From assembly GCA_963713965.1 (NCBI GenBank), contig OY970217.1:868001-932000 (forward strand): DNA of 64,000 nucleotides, read 5' to 3'. The position numbers and the translations under genes are program-made. Below are positions 44,837-53,100 of this stretch, piece after piece (the stretch's first letter is position 1; each line of letters starts with the position of its first letter). The notes below the pieces were generated by a model. The model saw nothing but the letters and a program-made list of their open reading frames with translations, was not told where the DNA came from and did no database searches. This DNA comes from CALAGB01 sp963713965 (GTDB taxonomy: Bacteria > Chloroflexota > Chloroflexia > Thermomicrobiales > Thermomicrobiaceae).

Positions 44837-45949
44837 CTAACGCTCGCGAAGGAAACGCAAGATCGCGGGCTCGGACCACTCATCGTCGGGCGCCATTGGA
44901 ATACGAGATGGCGCAGCTTGACCGCCCGCGGCAGGGTCAGATGGCGAGCGGAAGCGACGTTCTGGCCGAGCGGGCCTGCGTTGCGTTGATCCGCCTTGAA
45001 AACCGGTGGCGATGAGAGTGATCTGCACGTCGCGGCCCATGGCTTCGTCCGTGGTCGCACCGAAGATGATCTCGGCTTCGTCGTCAGCCGCCGAGCGAAT
45101 CACCTCGGCTGCCTCAGTAATCTCGGTCAGCGACAGGTCCGGTCCGCCGATGATGTTGTAGAGGACACCGACCGCGCCGTCGATGCTCATCTCGAGCAAC
45201 GGGCTCTCGATCGCCATACGCGCCGCGTCGACACAGCGTGACTCGCCAGTGCCGCGGCCAATGGCCATCAGGGCAGATCCGGCATCTCGCATGATCGTTT
45301 TGACGTCGGCGAAGTCGAGATTGATCAGGCCTGGCTTGGTAATCAGGTCGGAGATGCCCTGAATACCTTGTCGAAGCACGTCATCCGCCAAACGGAAGGC
45401 TTCAGAGAATGGGGTCTTTGGATCGACGAGGGTGATCAGGCGCTGATTTGGGATGGTGATGAGCGCGTCGACGTGCTCCTTTAGAGCGGCTACTCCCTCG
45501 TCGGCAACGCGGCGGCGCTTGGCTCCTTCGAAATCGAACGGTCTGGTCACTACGCCAACGGTCAACCCACCCGACTCGCGCGCCAAGCGGGCCACGATCG
45601 GTGAAGCACCAGTTCCCGTCCCGCCGCCCATGCCGGCCGTGATGAAGACCATGTCGGCGCCACGGAGAACCTCGGTCAGGTCCTCGATGCTTTCTTCAGC
45701 GGCTCGCTCACCGATCTCGGGCCGACCACCTGCGCCTAGCCCCTTGGTGAGCTTGTCGCCAATGCGTACGGTCAGTGGGCTCAGCTGCGAGACGAGCGAT
45801 TGCGCGTCGGTATTGACGGCGATGAACTCGACGCCCTCAACTCCCGCGGCAATCATGCGGTTAACAGCATTTCCACCGCCGCCACCGACGCCCACGACCT
45901 TGATCCTGGCAAACGAATTTACGAAATCGTCCTCATGAACGTTGAACAT
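44837..45949 (-). CDS. ftsZ: Cell division protein FtsZ
   Basis: Tubulin-like GTPase that forms the Z ring. 370 residues. The GTP signature is GGGTGTGASP, with the T7 synergy loop NLDFADVKTIM. After a short Pro/Arg/Ser linker the protein ends with EPAILRFLRER, a C-terminal peptide of the kind that binds FtsA. GGGGAGG lies 9 bases before ATG 45949, and 129 bases separate it from ftsA, where a separate promoter could lie. Confidence 0.98.
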   Translation of the reverse strand: MFNVHEDDFVNSFARIKVVGVGGGGGNAVNRMIAAGVEGVEFIAVNTDAQSLVSQLSPLTVRIGDKLTKGLGAGGRPEIGERAAEESIEDLTEVLRGADMVFITAGMGGGTGTGASPIVARLARESGGLTVGVVTRPFDFEGAKRRRVADEGVAALKEHVDALITIPNQRLITLVDPKTPFSEAFRLADDVLRQGIQGISDLITKPGLINLDFADVKTIMRDAGSALMAIGRGTGESRCVDAARMAIESPLLEMSIDGAVGVLYNIIGGPDLSLTEITEAAEVIRSAADDEAEIIFGATTDEAMGRDVQITLIATGFQGGSTQRRPARPERRFRSPSDPAAGGQAAPSRIPMAPDDEWSEPAILRFLRER

Positions 45950-46078
45950 GCGATTAGCCTCCCCATGGCCCGCCCTCTTGCTTCCTCAGCTTCAACCATG
46001 ACGCTCCCGGAAACAGAAGGTGTCAGGAAAGTATGCCCCACCTACGCGCACGCCAGCAAAGGCGACTCAACCCAAATA

Positions 46079-47320
46079 TTATGACGAGTAATGACCTGCT
46101 GGAACGAACTCTCGCAACCATCGTCCGAGCGCCTGTCCAAATCCCCCGCGCCCGTCGAACTCACGAACATTGACGATCGGCCTGGATCCCGGATCTTGTT
46201 GCGTCACGGCGCGCGTCTCGGCCATTTGTCGTGACTCATTCCAATGCAGCGGGATGAGACCAGAGGTCACAAATGAACCCGCTGTCGTTGCCGAACTGCG
46301 TTCTCGCGGCTGCACTGTAGCGGCGAAACGAGCCGGTGTCCCGACAACCCGAGCGGCCTGATCATCAAGCCCGGGGAACCTGCGTGGTGAACCCGCGATC
46401 ACTACGCCGGCCTGAACCCGCCAGACCAGGTTGCGCTCGTCCAACCTTCGACGCACTTCAGTGAAGAGCGCGGTGCCCCAAACCGAAAGGACCGTACGCA
46501 CACGTTGAACGATCGGGTCATTCGGCATGCGCTCGAGCATCAGACTCAAATCGAGGCGCTTCACGACGTCAGGGGATATGTTGCAGGCTCGAGCGATCTG
46601 GGCCTCCAGCGGATTCGTACCGAGCGGCACCGTGAAGACATCGGACACAAACGAATCGATCAGAGTGGCACACTCGGTGCCTACGTCCCCAACCATCACC
46701 AGTATCGCGCCCTCGCGCTGTTCCAGCTTCGTCAGCGTGGAATGAGCGGAGGCAACGGCACGAGGCGCCAACAGGCCTACCTCGAAACCCGCACTTCGCA
46801 TGGCGCCAACGAGCGGACGCGTCGCATCGGTTCGCGCCACCCAGTTCGTCGATTCAACCCGAAGTGTCGACGCGTAGACGCCCACCGGCGGCTCAGTTTG
46901 CGGAATGCCGTCCACCTCATAGCCGCGAATGACCGACTGCACCACGGAACCCAACCGCGCTGGTCCAGCGATTGCACGATCATGGGCAACATCGATCGCA
47001 TCACCGTCGATGAGCGTCGGAGTGCCGAACTGGAATTCGCCGGACGACGGAAACTCCTGCAGCGCACGGCCCGGAACGGCAACGGCAACCTCATCCAGCG
47101 CGCCGCCCGTCTCAAGATGCAGCCATTGTCCCAGTTCCGGAAGCGAGCGCCGCAGCAGTGCCTGCGCGTCACCATTCGTTGAACCGTCGAAGACGCGAGT
47201 ACCGAGAATGCGTGGTTCGCGTTCGTCGGACGTGAAACCGAGCGTGGCAGTAAGGTAGCGCGAATCGAGGTCAATGCCAGCAAACCAGTTGCACAGCCGC
47301 ATTCCGCTATCGCTTTCCAT
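46079..47320 (-). CDS. ftsA: FtsA-like actin-fold division protein
   Basis: 413 residues between ftsQ and ftsZ, the standard place of ftsA. The sequence is divergent: the phosphate loops are weakly conserved (FAGIDLDSRYLTATLGF; GDVGTECATLID in phosphate 2), but the fold pattern is right. The last residues contain FGQALGRWLREFVPAG, which resembles the amphipathic membrane-targeting helix of FtsA. Assignment is by position plus these features. It would anchor FtsZ through the FtsZ C-terminal peptide. Start ATG 47320 or the ATG six codons later. Confidence 0.8.
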   Translation of the reverse strand: MESDSGMRLCNWFAGIDLDSRYLTATLGFTSDEREPRILGTRVFDGSTNGDAQALLRRSLPELGQWLHLETGGALDEVAVAVPGRALQEFPSSGEFQFGTPTLIDGDAIDVAHDRAIAGPARLGSVVQSVIRGYEVDGIPQTEPPVGVYASTLRVESTNWVARTDATRPLVGAMRSAGFEVGLLAPRAVASAHSTLTKLEQREGAILVMVGDVGTECATLIDSFVSDVFTVPLGTNPLEAQIARACNISPDVVKRLDLSLMLERMPNDPIVQRVRTVLSVWGTALFTEVRRRLDERNLVWRVQAGVVIAGSPRRFPGLDDQAARVVGTPARFAATVQPRERSSATTAGSFVTSGLIPLHWNESRQMAETRAVTQQDPGSRPIVNVREFDGRGGFGQALGRWLREFVPAGHYSS

Positions 47321-47461
47321 CTATCCAGCTGTCCAGAGGTGATTCGACAGTGTGATGTCGGGTCGGGGCAGATTATAGCACAGGACACGCAGACACAATG
47401 TACGTTCACATCGGATCTGTTCGAACACTGGTTCAATACAGCGAAGCCCTTTTCCAGCCGA

Positions 47462-48217
47462 TCACTGGTAAAACGGCCGGTCCGGCTGCCGAACGTCGAG
47501 GCGCGACCAGGTCTCAGACATCTTCAGCGCGGCGGAGACGACGCTCATCTTGAGCGGTATCTGATCGCCGCTACCCAGCACGATTGTTCGTTCACCAGAA
47601 AGTTGCGCCGTGATGCCCGAACTGGAATCGTAGCCAAGCGCCGTCAATGAAGATCCCATCTGTTGCCAGAGGTAGGTGGCAGCCTGCACGATGTCGGCCG
47701 GCACCTGATCGCCTGGTACCGGGCTCGTTCCGGACGTCTGGATCACCCGTGGCAATGACTTGTCGTCACCACTTGCGATCACTCCGCCACGTTCATCGAC
47801 CAGGACAGTGTCTTGACCCGTCTGCCAGACGAGAACCGGGAGTCGCTCGGTAACGTTGACTACGATCGTATCCGGCAGCTCAGCGTGGACATTGACGGAG
47901 GCCACGGCCGGGTGCTGTGACACTCGTCTAGCCACTTCTCCAGTGTCGAGCGTGAAGATCGATTCGCCCATAGCGCCGCTTCGCTCGACGATGGAATCGG
48001 CGTAGGCCACCTGGTTTCCTTCGACGACGACAGTGCGAACCGGAAAGTCACCGGAGAAGAGAAAGCCGAAGACGAGCACCGAGAGGCCGACGCTCAGCAA
48101 GAAGGCAGGCAGGCGACCATTGAGGACCACCGACTTGAAGTATCCGCGTGCTCGCGCCCGGCGCGGCGCACGGCGCCCTCCGCTCTTTACCGCTGGTTTC
48201 GGCCCCCGCTTGCTCAT
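47462..48217 (-). CDS. ftsQ: Cell division protein FtsQ
   Basis: 251 residues. A basic cytoplasmic tail (about 1-32) is followed by one membrane helix (about 35-57) and the POTRA domain (FPVRTVVVEGNQVAYADSIVE...), then the FtsQ/DivIB beta domain with LPRVIQTSG. It links the divisome to FtsL/FtsB. The start at ATG 48217 overlaps the ddl stop as ATGA; a second ATG lies three codons upstream. Length and order (ddl-ftsQ-ftsA-ftsZ) match classic dcw clusters. Confidence 0.93.
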   Translation of the reverse strand: MSKRGPKPAVKSGGRRAPRRARARGYFKSVVLNGRLPAFLLSVGLSVLVFGFLFSGDFPVRTVVVEGNQVAYADSIVERSGAMGESIFTLDTGEVARRVSQHPAVASVNVHAELPDTIVVNVTERLPVLVWQTGQDTVLVDERGGVIASGDDKSLPRVIQTSGTSPVPGDQVPADIVQAATYLWQQMGSSLTALGYDSSSGITAQLSGERTIVLGSGDQIPLKMSVVSAALKMSETWSRLDVRQPDRPFYQ

Positions 48218-49320
48218 CCCGGCCATCCCTGTCGCTCACCATGGCGTTCGACCGCCAGCTCAACCAAGCGAGTCACCAAATCGCGGAACGGGAGTCCACT
48301 CGCCTCCCAGAGAAGCGGATACATGCTGGTCTGGGTGAAGCCAGGGATGGTGTTCACCTCATTCAAGAAGACATCACCCGTCGGACGCTCCACAAAGAAA
48401 TCAGCGCGCGCCATTCCGGCCCCATCGATGATCTTGAACGCCTTCACCGCAATGTCGCGCACCTTTTCCGATTGCTCTGGAGTGATCGGCGCGGGAATCA
48501 GCAGTTGTGAATCGCCGTCAACGTATTTAGCGTTGAAGTCATAGAACTCGTTACACGGCACGATCTCGCCCACCACCGATGTGACTGGATCGTCATTTCC
48601 CAGCACGCTTACCTCGAGCTCGCGTGCGTCGAGGCCCTTCTCGATCACGATCTTGCGGTCGTGATGCGCTGCCTCATTGAAGGCGTCGGCAAACTCTCCA
48701 GCATGATGCACCTTGGAGATGCCTACGCTCGAACCCAGATTGGCCGGCTTGACGAAGCAGGGATAGCCGATTTCACGTTCGACGCGCTCCAGTACGGCGT
48801 CCGGTTCCCGTTGCCAACCACGGCGTAATACCCAGGTCCACGGCGCCTGAGGCAATCCGGCGCGCTCGAAGAGCTGCTTCGACGTGATCTTGTCCATAGC
48901 CAGGGCCGAGGCCATCACTCCGGCTCCGACGTATGGCACGTTCGCCAGCTCCAGCAAGCCTTGCACCGTGCCATCTTCGCCCCAGGGTCCGTGCAGCACT
49001 GGAAAGAGGACGTCAACGTCGCGAGCCCAATAGGAGGAGCCCACGTCGAGCGTAACGTTCTCTTCGTGCTGAGTAACGCTCACGTCGTCGTATTGATCCT
49101 GAGGACGAGGCAGCGCAAGCGGCAGCTGAGAGGCGTCAGCCAAGCGGTGCAACGGATCGCCACCGGTGATCCAGCGACCATCGCGGGCAATGCCGATGGG
49201 CACGACCTCGAATCGGTCGGGATCGACCGCGTTCATTACGGCCTCGGCTGAACGCAGCGACACATCGTGCTCGCCGGAGCGGCCGCCGAAGATGACACCG
49301 ATACGTATTCGTCGCGGCAT
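48214..49320 (-). CDS. ddl: D-alanine--D-alanine ligase
   Basis: ATP-grasp ligase that makes the D-Ala-D-Ala dipeptide. 368 residues from ATG 49320 (GGAGAG 7 bases upstream). FGGRSGEHDVSLRSAEAV is the family N-terminus; FPVLHGPWGEDGTVQGLLE, PCFVKPANLGSSVGISKV, and FLNEVNTIPGFTQTSMYP supply substrate and metal residues. Present in the dcw operon after murB with a one-base gap. Confidence 0.98.
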   Translation of the reverse strand: MPRRIRIGVIFGGRSGEHDVSLRSAEAVMNAVDPDRFEVVPIGIARDGRWITGGDPLHRLADASQLPLALPRPQDQYDDVSVTQHEENVTLDVGSSYWARDVDVLFPVLHGPWGEDGTVQGLLELANVPYVGAGVMASALAMDKITSKQLFERAGLPQAPWTWVLRRGWQREPDAVLERVEREIGYPCFVKPANLGSSVGISKVHHAGEFADAFNEAAHHDRKIVIEKGLDARELEVSVLGNDDPVTSVVGEIVPCNEFYDFNAKYVDGDSQLLIPAPITPEQSEKVRDIAVKAFKIIDGAGMARADFFVERPTGDVFLNEVNTIPGFTQTSMYPLLWEASGLPFRDLVTRLVELAVERHGERQGWPG

Positions 49321-49321
49321 G

Positions 49322-50260
49322 CTACTGCTCTCCAATCTGCTCGATCTCAGGATGCAGATCGATGTTGAACTGGCGGCGAACCTCATCTTGAACGATCGCG
49401 ATGATCTCCCGGACGTCCTTCGCGGTGGCGTCGCCGGTGTTGACCAGGAAGTTACCGTGCAGCTCCGAGACCATCACACCACCGATGCGCCTTCCCTTGA
49501 GACCGGCTTGCTCAATCAGGTATCCGGCATGCGTCCCTTCGGGATTGGTGAAGACCGATCCAGCGCACGCACCGGTGGGCTGTGCCTGACGCCGCCAACG
49601 AGCGTGCTCGGTGGCAAGCGTGGTCAATGAATCAGCATCGCCTTTGGGCAACCGGAACGTGGCGCTGAGCACGATCCAGCGGCGCGGACGCGGCGCGACC
49701 TTCAGCACGGTGTGGCGATAGGCGGGCTCAAGTCGAGCGAGGGGCCACGTCTCAATATCTCCTTCGAGGTCGAAAACCTCAATCGATTCGAAATGATCTT
49801 TTGTCTCTGTGCCGTGTGCGCCAGCATTATTGACCACCGCGCCGCCGACAACGCCTGGAAGCCCAGCCGCCCACTCCATCCCTTCCCAGCCATGCTCGGC
49901 GGTGAGATGGCCGAGCCAGGAGATCGGCGCCTGGGCTGGAACGTGGAGTCGAATCTCGTTCCCCAGATCCTCCACCTCGTAGACGTCGTCGACTTGCTTG
50001 CCCGGCGCTCGCACCAGGATGACGAGTCCGCGAATGCCTCCGTCGCCGACCAGCAAGTTGCTTCCGCCACCGATGACGGTGATCGGCAGATCTTGTTCGC
50101 GCCCCCAGTCGACGGCCGCACGCACTTCGTCCGCGGTCGACGCCCGGACCAGGAAATCGGCCGGTCCTCCAATACGGAAGGTAGTGTGAAGCGACAGGGC
50201 GCGATCGCGACGGATCGTCAACGTGCCTTCTTCGAGCTGAATCGTCGTGGTGTCGGTCAT
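49322..50260 (-). CDS. murB: UDP-N-acetylenolpyruvoylglucosamine reductase
   Basis: FAD enzyme reducing UDP-GlcNAc-enolpyruvate to UDP-MurNAc. 312 residues, type I-like length. HTTFRIGGPADFLVRA and IGGGSNLLVGDGGIRGLVI are FAD contacts; GACAGSVFTNPEGTHAGYLIE supplies the catalytic Ser/Glu region. I start at ATG 50260, overlapping the murC stop as ATGA; the frame extends 18 codons upstream inside murC. Confidence 0.97.
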   Translation of the reverse strand: MTDTTTIQLEEGTLTIRRDRALSLHTTFRIGGPADFLVRASTADEVRAAVDWGREQDLPITVIGGGSNLLVGDGGIRGLVILVRAPGKQVDDVYEVEDLGNEIRLHVPAQAPISWLGHLTAEHGWEGMEWAAGLPGVVGGAVVNNAGAHGTETKDHFESIEVFDLEGDIETWPLARLEPAYRHTVLKVAPRPRRWIVLSATFRLPKGDADSLTTLATEHARWRRQAQPTGACAGSVFTNPEGTHAGYLIEQAGLKGRRIGGVMVSELHGNFLVNTGDATAKDVREIIAIVQDEVRRQFNIDLHPEIEQIGEQ

Positions 50261-51660
50261 GTACTCGCCGATCGATGTGACAGTCGTCGAATTGTCTCGC
50301 TGCTGACTTTCCAAACGTCGCCAGCACCCATAACGAGTATCACGTCTCCAGGCCGCGCGTCGTCCGCCGCGGCCCGTGCCGCGTCTTCGAGCGTGTCAAC
50401 CGAAACCGCCTCAATGCGCTCGACACCTTGGGCGACGTCGTCGGAGCTGACTCCGAGATCGTCCGATTCACGTGCCGCGTAGATTGGCACCAGGATGACC
50501 CGATCCGAGAGAGACAGTGCACTGCTGAAGTCCGACAGGAGCGCCTTTGTGCGACTGTAGGTGTGGGGCTGAAACACGATGATGACCTTACCGGCTGGAA
50601 AGCGCTCCCGAGTGGCGGTGATCGTCGCTCGAATTTCGGTTGGATGGTGGGCATAGTCCTCGACGACGGTCACGCCGTCAGCCTCGCCCTTGACGTCGAA
50701 TCGACGCCCCACTCCCTCAAAATCCTCGAGTCCCGGGAGGAGCGTTACGGGGTCGATTCCGGCGGCTTCAGCGGCCGCGAGACAAGCAGCAGCATTGAGC
50801 CGATTGTGCGAACCCGGTATCCGAAGCCTGGTCCGAATCGTTCCTGCCCCCGGCATGTGGAAGTGATCGCGACCGGCAACGCGTTCGATGCGTACGTCGG
50901 CATGGTCCGAAAACCCAAACGTCACCACGTTAGACGGAGCCCGATCGAACCCGTGTAGGAGGATGCGACAACCGGGATCGTCGCCTGAAATGATCAGCGT
51001 CCCGTCCGGCTTGATACCCGAGACAAATTGAGCATAGGCACGTTCAACGGCGTCGAGGTCCGGAAAGATGTCCGGGTGATCATGCTCGATGTTGGTGACG
51101 ATGGCGATGTCCGGCTTGATCCACAGGAAGCTGTAGTCGTATTCGTCCGCTTCGGCGATGAAATAAGGTCCGTCGCCGGATCGCGCATTGGTCCCGAGCT
51201 GTGAAACGTCGGCGCCAACCGCGAATGACGGCGCCGTTCCCGCCCTGTCGAGCGCGTACGAGAGCATTCCGCTGGTCGTCGATTTGCCGTGGGTTCCCGC
51301 CACCGCAAAGCAGACGCGAGACGAGCACAGCAGGCCCAGAACCGCCGCCCGCTTCACGATCGGGATGCCTCGCTCACGCGCGGTGACGAGCTCGGGGTTG
51401 GAGCTTGGCGCGGCAGCCGTGGTGATCACGAGATCGACCAGTCCCACGTTTTCGGCCGAATGACCAATCCAGACAGGTATGCCCTCATCCGCGAGCTGAG
51501 AAACGATGGGCGAATCGGCCATGTCAGATCCGGTCACGTGATAGCCGCGCCGAACAAGCATGCGAGCCAACCCGCTCATGCCCACTCCCCCGATGCCCAC
51601 GAAGTGGAGCGTCGCCGGTGGTGCCGGAAGTTGTTGTGCGTCGAACGATCGACTTTCCAG
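50257..51660 (-). CDS. murC: UDP-N-acetylmuramate--L-alanine ligase, non-canonical start
   Basis: Adds L-Ala to UDP-MurNAc, the first peptide step of peptidoglycan. The ATP loop GTHGKSTTSGML, ADEYDYSF and VVEDYAHHPTEI are all intact. The N-terminal strand TLHFVGIGGVGMSGLA is conserved, but the only canonical start near it is GTG 51600, inside that strand, which would remove LHFV. In the same frame upstream there are 26 codons back to the TAG that ends ftsW, with no ATG, GTG or TTG. I use CTG 51660 (467 residues), which has a GAGAGAG 6 bases upstream; starting at GTG 51600 gives 447. The start is uncertain, the function is not. Confidence 0.85.
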   Translation of the reverse strand: MESRSFDAQQLPAPPATLHFVGIGGVGMSGLARMLVRRGYHVTGSDMADSPIVSQLADEGIPVWIGHSAENVGLVDLVITTAAAPSSNPELVTARERGIPIVKRAAVLGLLCSSRVCFAVAGTHGKSTTSGMLSYALDRAGTAPSFAVGADVSQLGTNARSGDGPYFIAEADEYDYSFLWIKPDIAIVTNIEHDHPDIFPDLDAVERAYAQFVSGIKPDGTLIISGDDPGCRILLHGFDRAPSNVVTFGFSDHADVRIERVAGRDHFHMPGAGTIRTRLRIPGSHNRLNAAACLAAAEAAGIDPVTLLPGLEDFEGVGRRFDVKGEADGVTVVEDYAHHPTEIRATITATRERFPAGKVIIVFQPHTYSRTKALLSDFSSALSLSDRVILVPIYAARESDDLGVSSDDVAQGVERIEAVSVDTLEDAARAAADDARPGDVILVMGAGDVWKVSSETIRRLSHRSAST

Positions 51661-51678
51661 AACGGACTCTCTCTTCCG

Positions 51679-53100
51679 CTAACCGTCGCGGTTCATCGGA
51701 CGCCTGTGGGCGCGTCCGAACGAACCTGAGCGGGCCTTGCCTGGGGTTTCTTGGCTGTGCGAAGACGTCATCGACGTGCGTCCACGGGTCGTGCCAGAGT
51801 CGTGCTCGCGTCGGCTCGGCGCTGCATGCTCGAATTGCGGTCGCGCATGTTGCGTCGGACGCTCCCGGCGCGTGCGACGCAGAGAGCGATGATGTACCGC
51901 CCCCTCGGTCGCCGGCATCAGCGTGCGTTCGACAGTCTGGCGGGAAATGTTCAGCAGTATGCCGATGGCGGTAAGCGAGACTGCCAGCGCGGTACCGCCA
52001 TAGCTGATGAACGGAAGTGGCACGCCGGTGAACGGAACCGTCAGCGTGATTCCACCAATGTTCACCGCTGCCTGGAAGATGATCCAGGTGACGATACCGA
52101 CCGCGACGAGGGAACCAAACGAATCGGGCGCCTTCATGGCGATGCGGTAGCCACGCCAGGCGAGCAGCGCGAAGAGGAGGAGGACGAAGGCACAGCCGAT
52201 CAGGCCCAACTCCTCGCCGATCACGGCAAAGATGGCGTCGTTCTGAGCCGCCGGAAGCCAGGTGAACTTTTCACGGCTTGCTCCCAGGCCCAACCCGAAA
52301 AGGCCGCCACTTCCAAGCGCCAGGCGCGACTGCACCAGCTGATAGCCAGTGTTTCTTGGATCGGAATCGGGATTGAGGAAGATCAGGATGCGCGCGCGAC
52401 GGTAGGAAGCGCCGAGGGCTAGGGCCAGGAATGAGATTGATCCCAGGCCAATCAACGCGCCAAGCTGAAACAGATCGGCGCCCGCCACCAGGAACATACT
52501 GATTCCGATGGCCGCCATCAACGTGGCGGTGCCGAGATCTGGTTGCAACATGACCAGACCAATCAGCAGCCCAAGGAAAAGGGCGAAGGGTATCAGTCCG
52601 TAGCTAAAGTTGCGGATCTTCTGGCCCTTCTGCCCAAGCCAATCCGCCAAATAGATCACTAGCACGAGCTTGGCGACCTCACTTGGCTGGAACGAGAGTG
52701 GGCCCAGAGGAATCCAGCGATTCGCGCCCCAGGAGTCGCCCCCAACGCCGAGTCCGGGCACGAAAACCAGAGCCGCGAGCATCAGCATGATGACGAGCAT
52801 GCCGGGGAGAGACAGGCGTCTCCAGAAGTGGTAGTCAACGAAGGTCGTGACGAGCATGCCACTGAAGCCGATTACCGCCCAGATCGCTTGGCGCGTCAAA
52901 AAGTAGTAGCTATTGCCTTCCTGCTGAATCCCAATCGCCATACTGGCGCTGAAGACCATCACCAAACCGAACATGACCAGCGTCAGGATGACGGCGATGA
53001 GCCAATAGTCCGGCTCATGACTGAGAGACCGAGCGCGAGAACGACCACCGACCACGGCGGACACCATGCTCTCGCCAAATCCGCGGGCAACCGCGATCAT
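51679..53100 (-). CDS. ftsW: FtsW-type SEDS peptidoglycan glycosyltransferase
   Basis: Polymerises lipid II in the septum as partner of FtsI. 473 residues with ten likely membrane helices. The conserved loops FQPSEVAKLVLV and PFISYGGTALAVSL are present, as is RARILIFLNPDSDPRNTGYQ. ATG 53100 overlaps the murD stop as ATGA. After the last helix (about residue 395) the protein has an unusual hydrophilic tail of about 75 residues, rich in Arg, His and Ser. The next gene, murC, continues in the same frame after the TAG stop. RodA is a possible alternative name, but the dcw location favours FtsW. Confidence 0.94.
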   Translation of the reverse strand: MIAVARGFGESMVSAVVGGRSRARSLSHEPDYWLIAVILTLVMFGLVMVFSASMAIGIQQEGNSYYFLTRQAIWAVIGFSGMLVTTFVDYHFWRRLSLPGMLVIMLMLAALVFVPGLGVGGDSWGANRWIPLGPLSFQPSEVAKLVLVIYLADWLGQKGQKIRNFSYGLIPFALFLGLLIGLVMLQPDLGTATLMAAIGISMFLVAGADLFQLGALIGLGSISFLALALGASYRRARILIFLNPDSDPRNTGYQLVQSRLALGSGGLFGLGLGASREKFTWLPAAQNDAIFAVIGEELGLIGCAFVLLLFALLAWRGYRIAMKAPDSFGSLVAVGIVTWIIFQAAVNIGGITLTVPFTGVPLPFISYGGTALAVSLTAIGILLNISRQTVERTLMPATEGAVHHRSLRRTRRERPTQHARPQFEHAAPSRREHDSGTTRGRTSMTSSHSQETPGKARSGSFGRAHRRPMNRDG

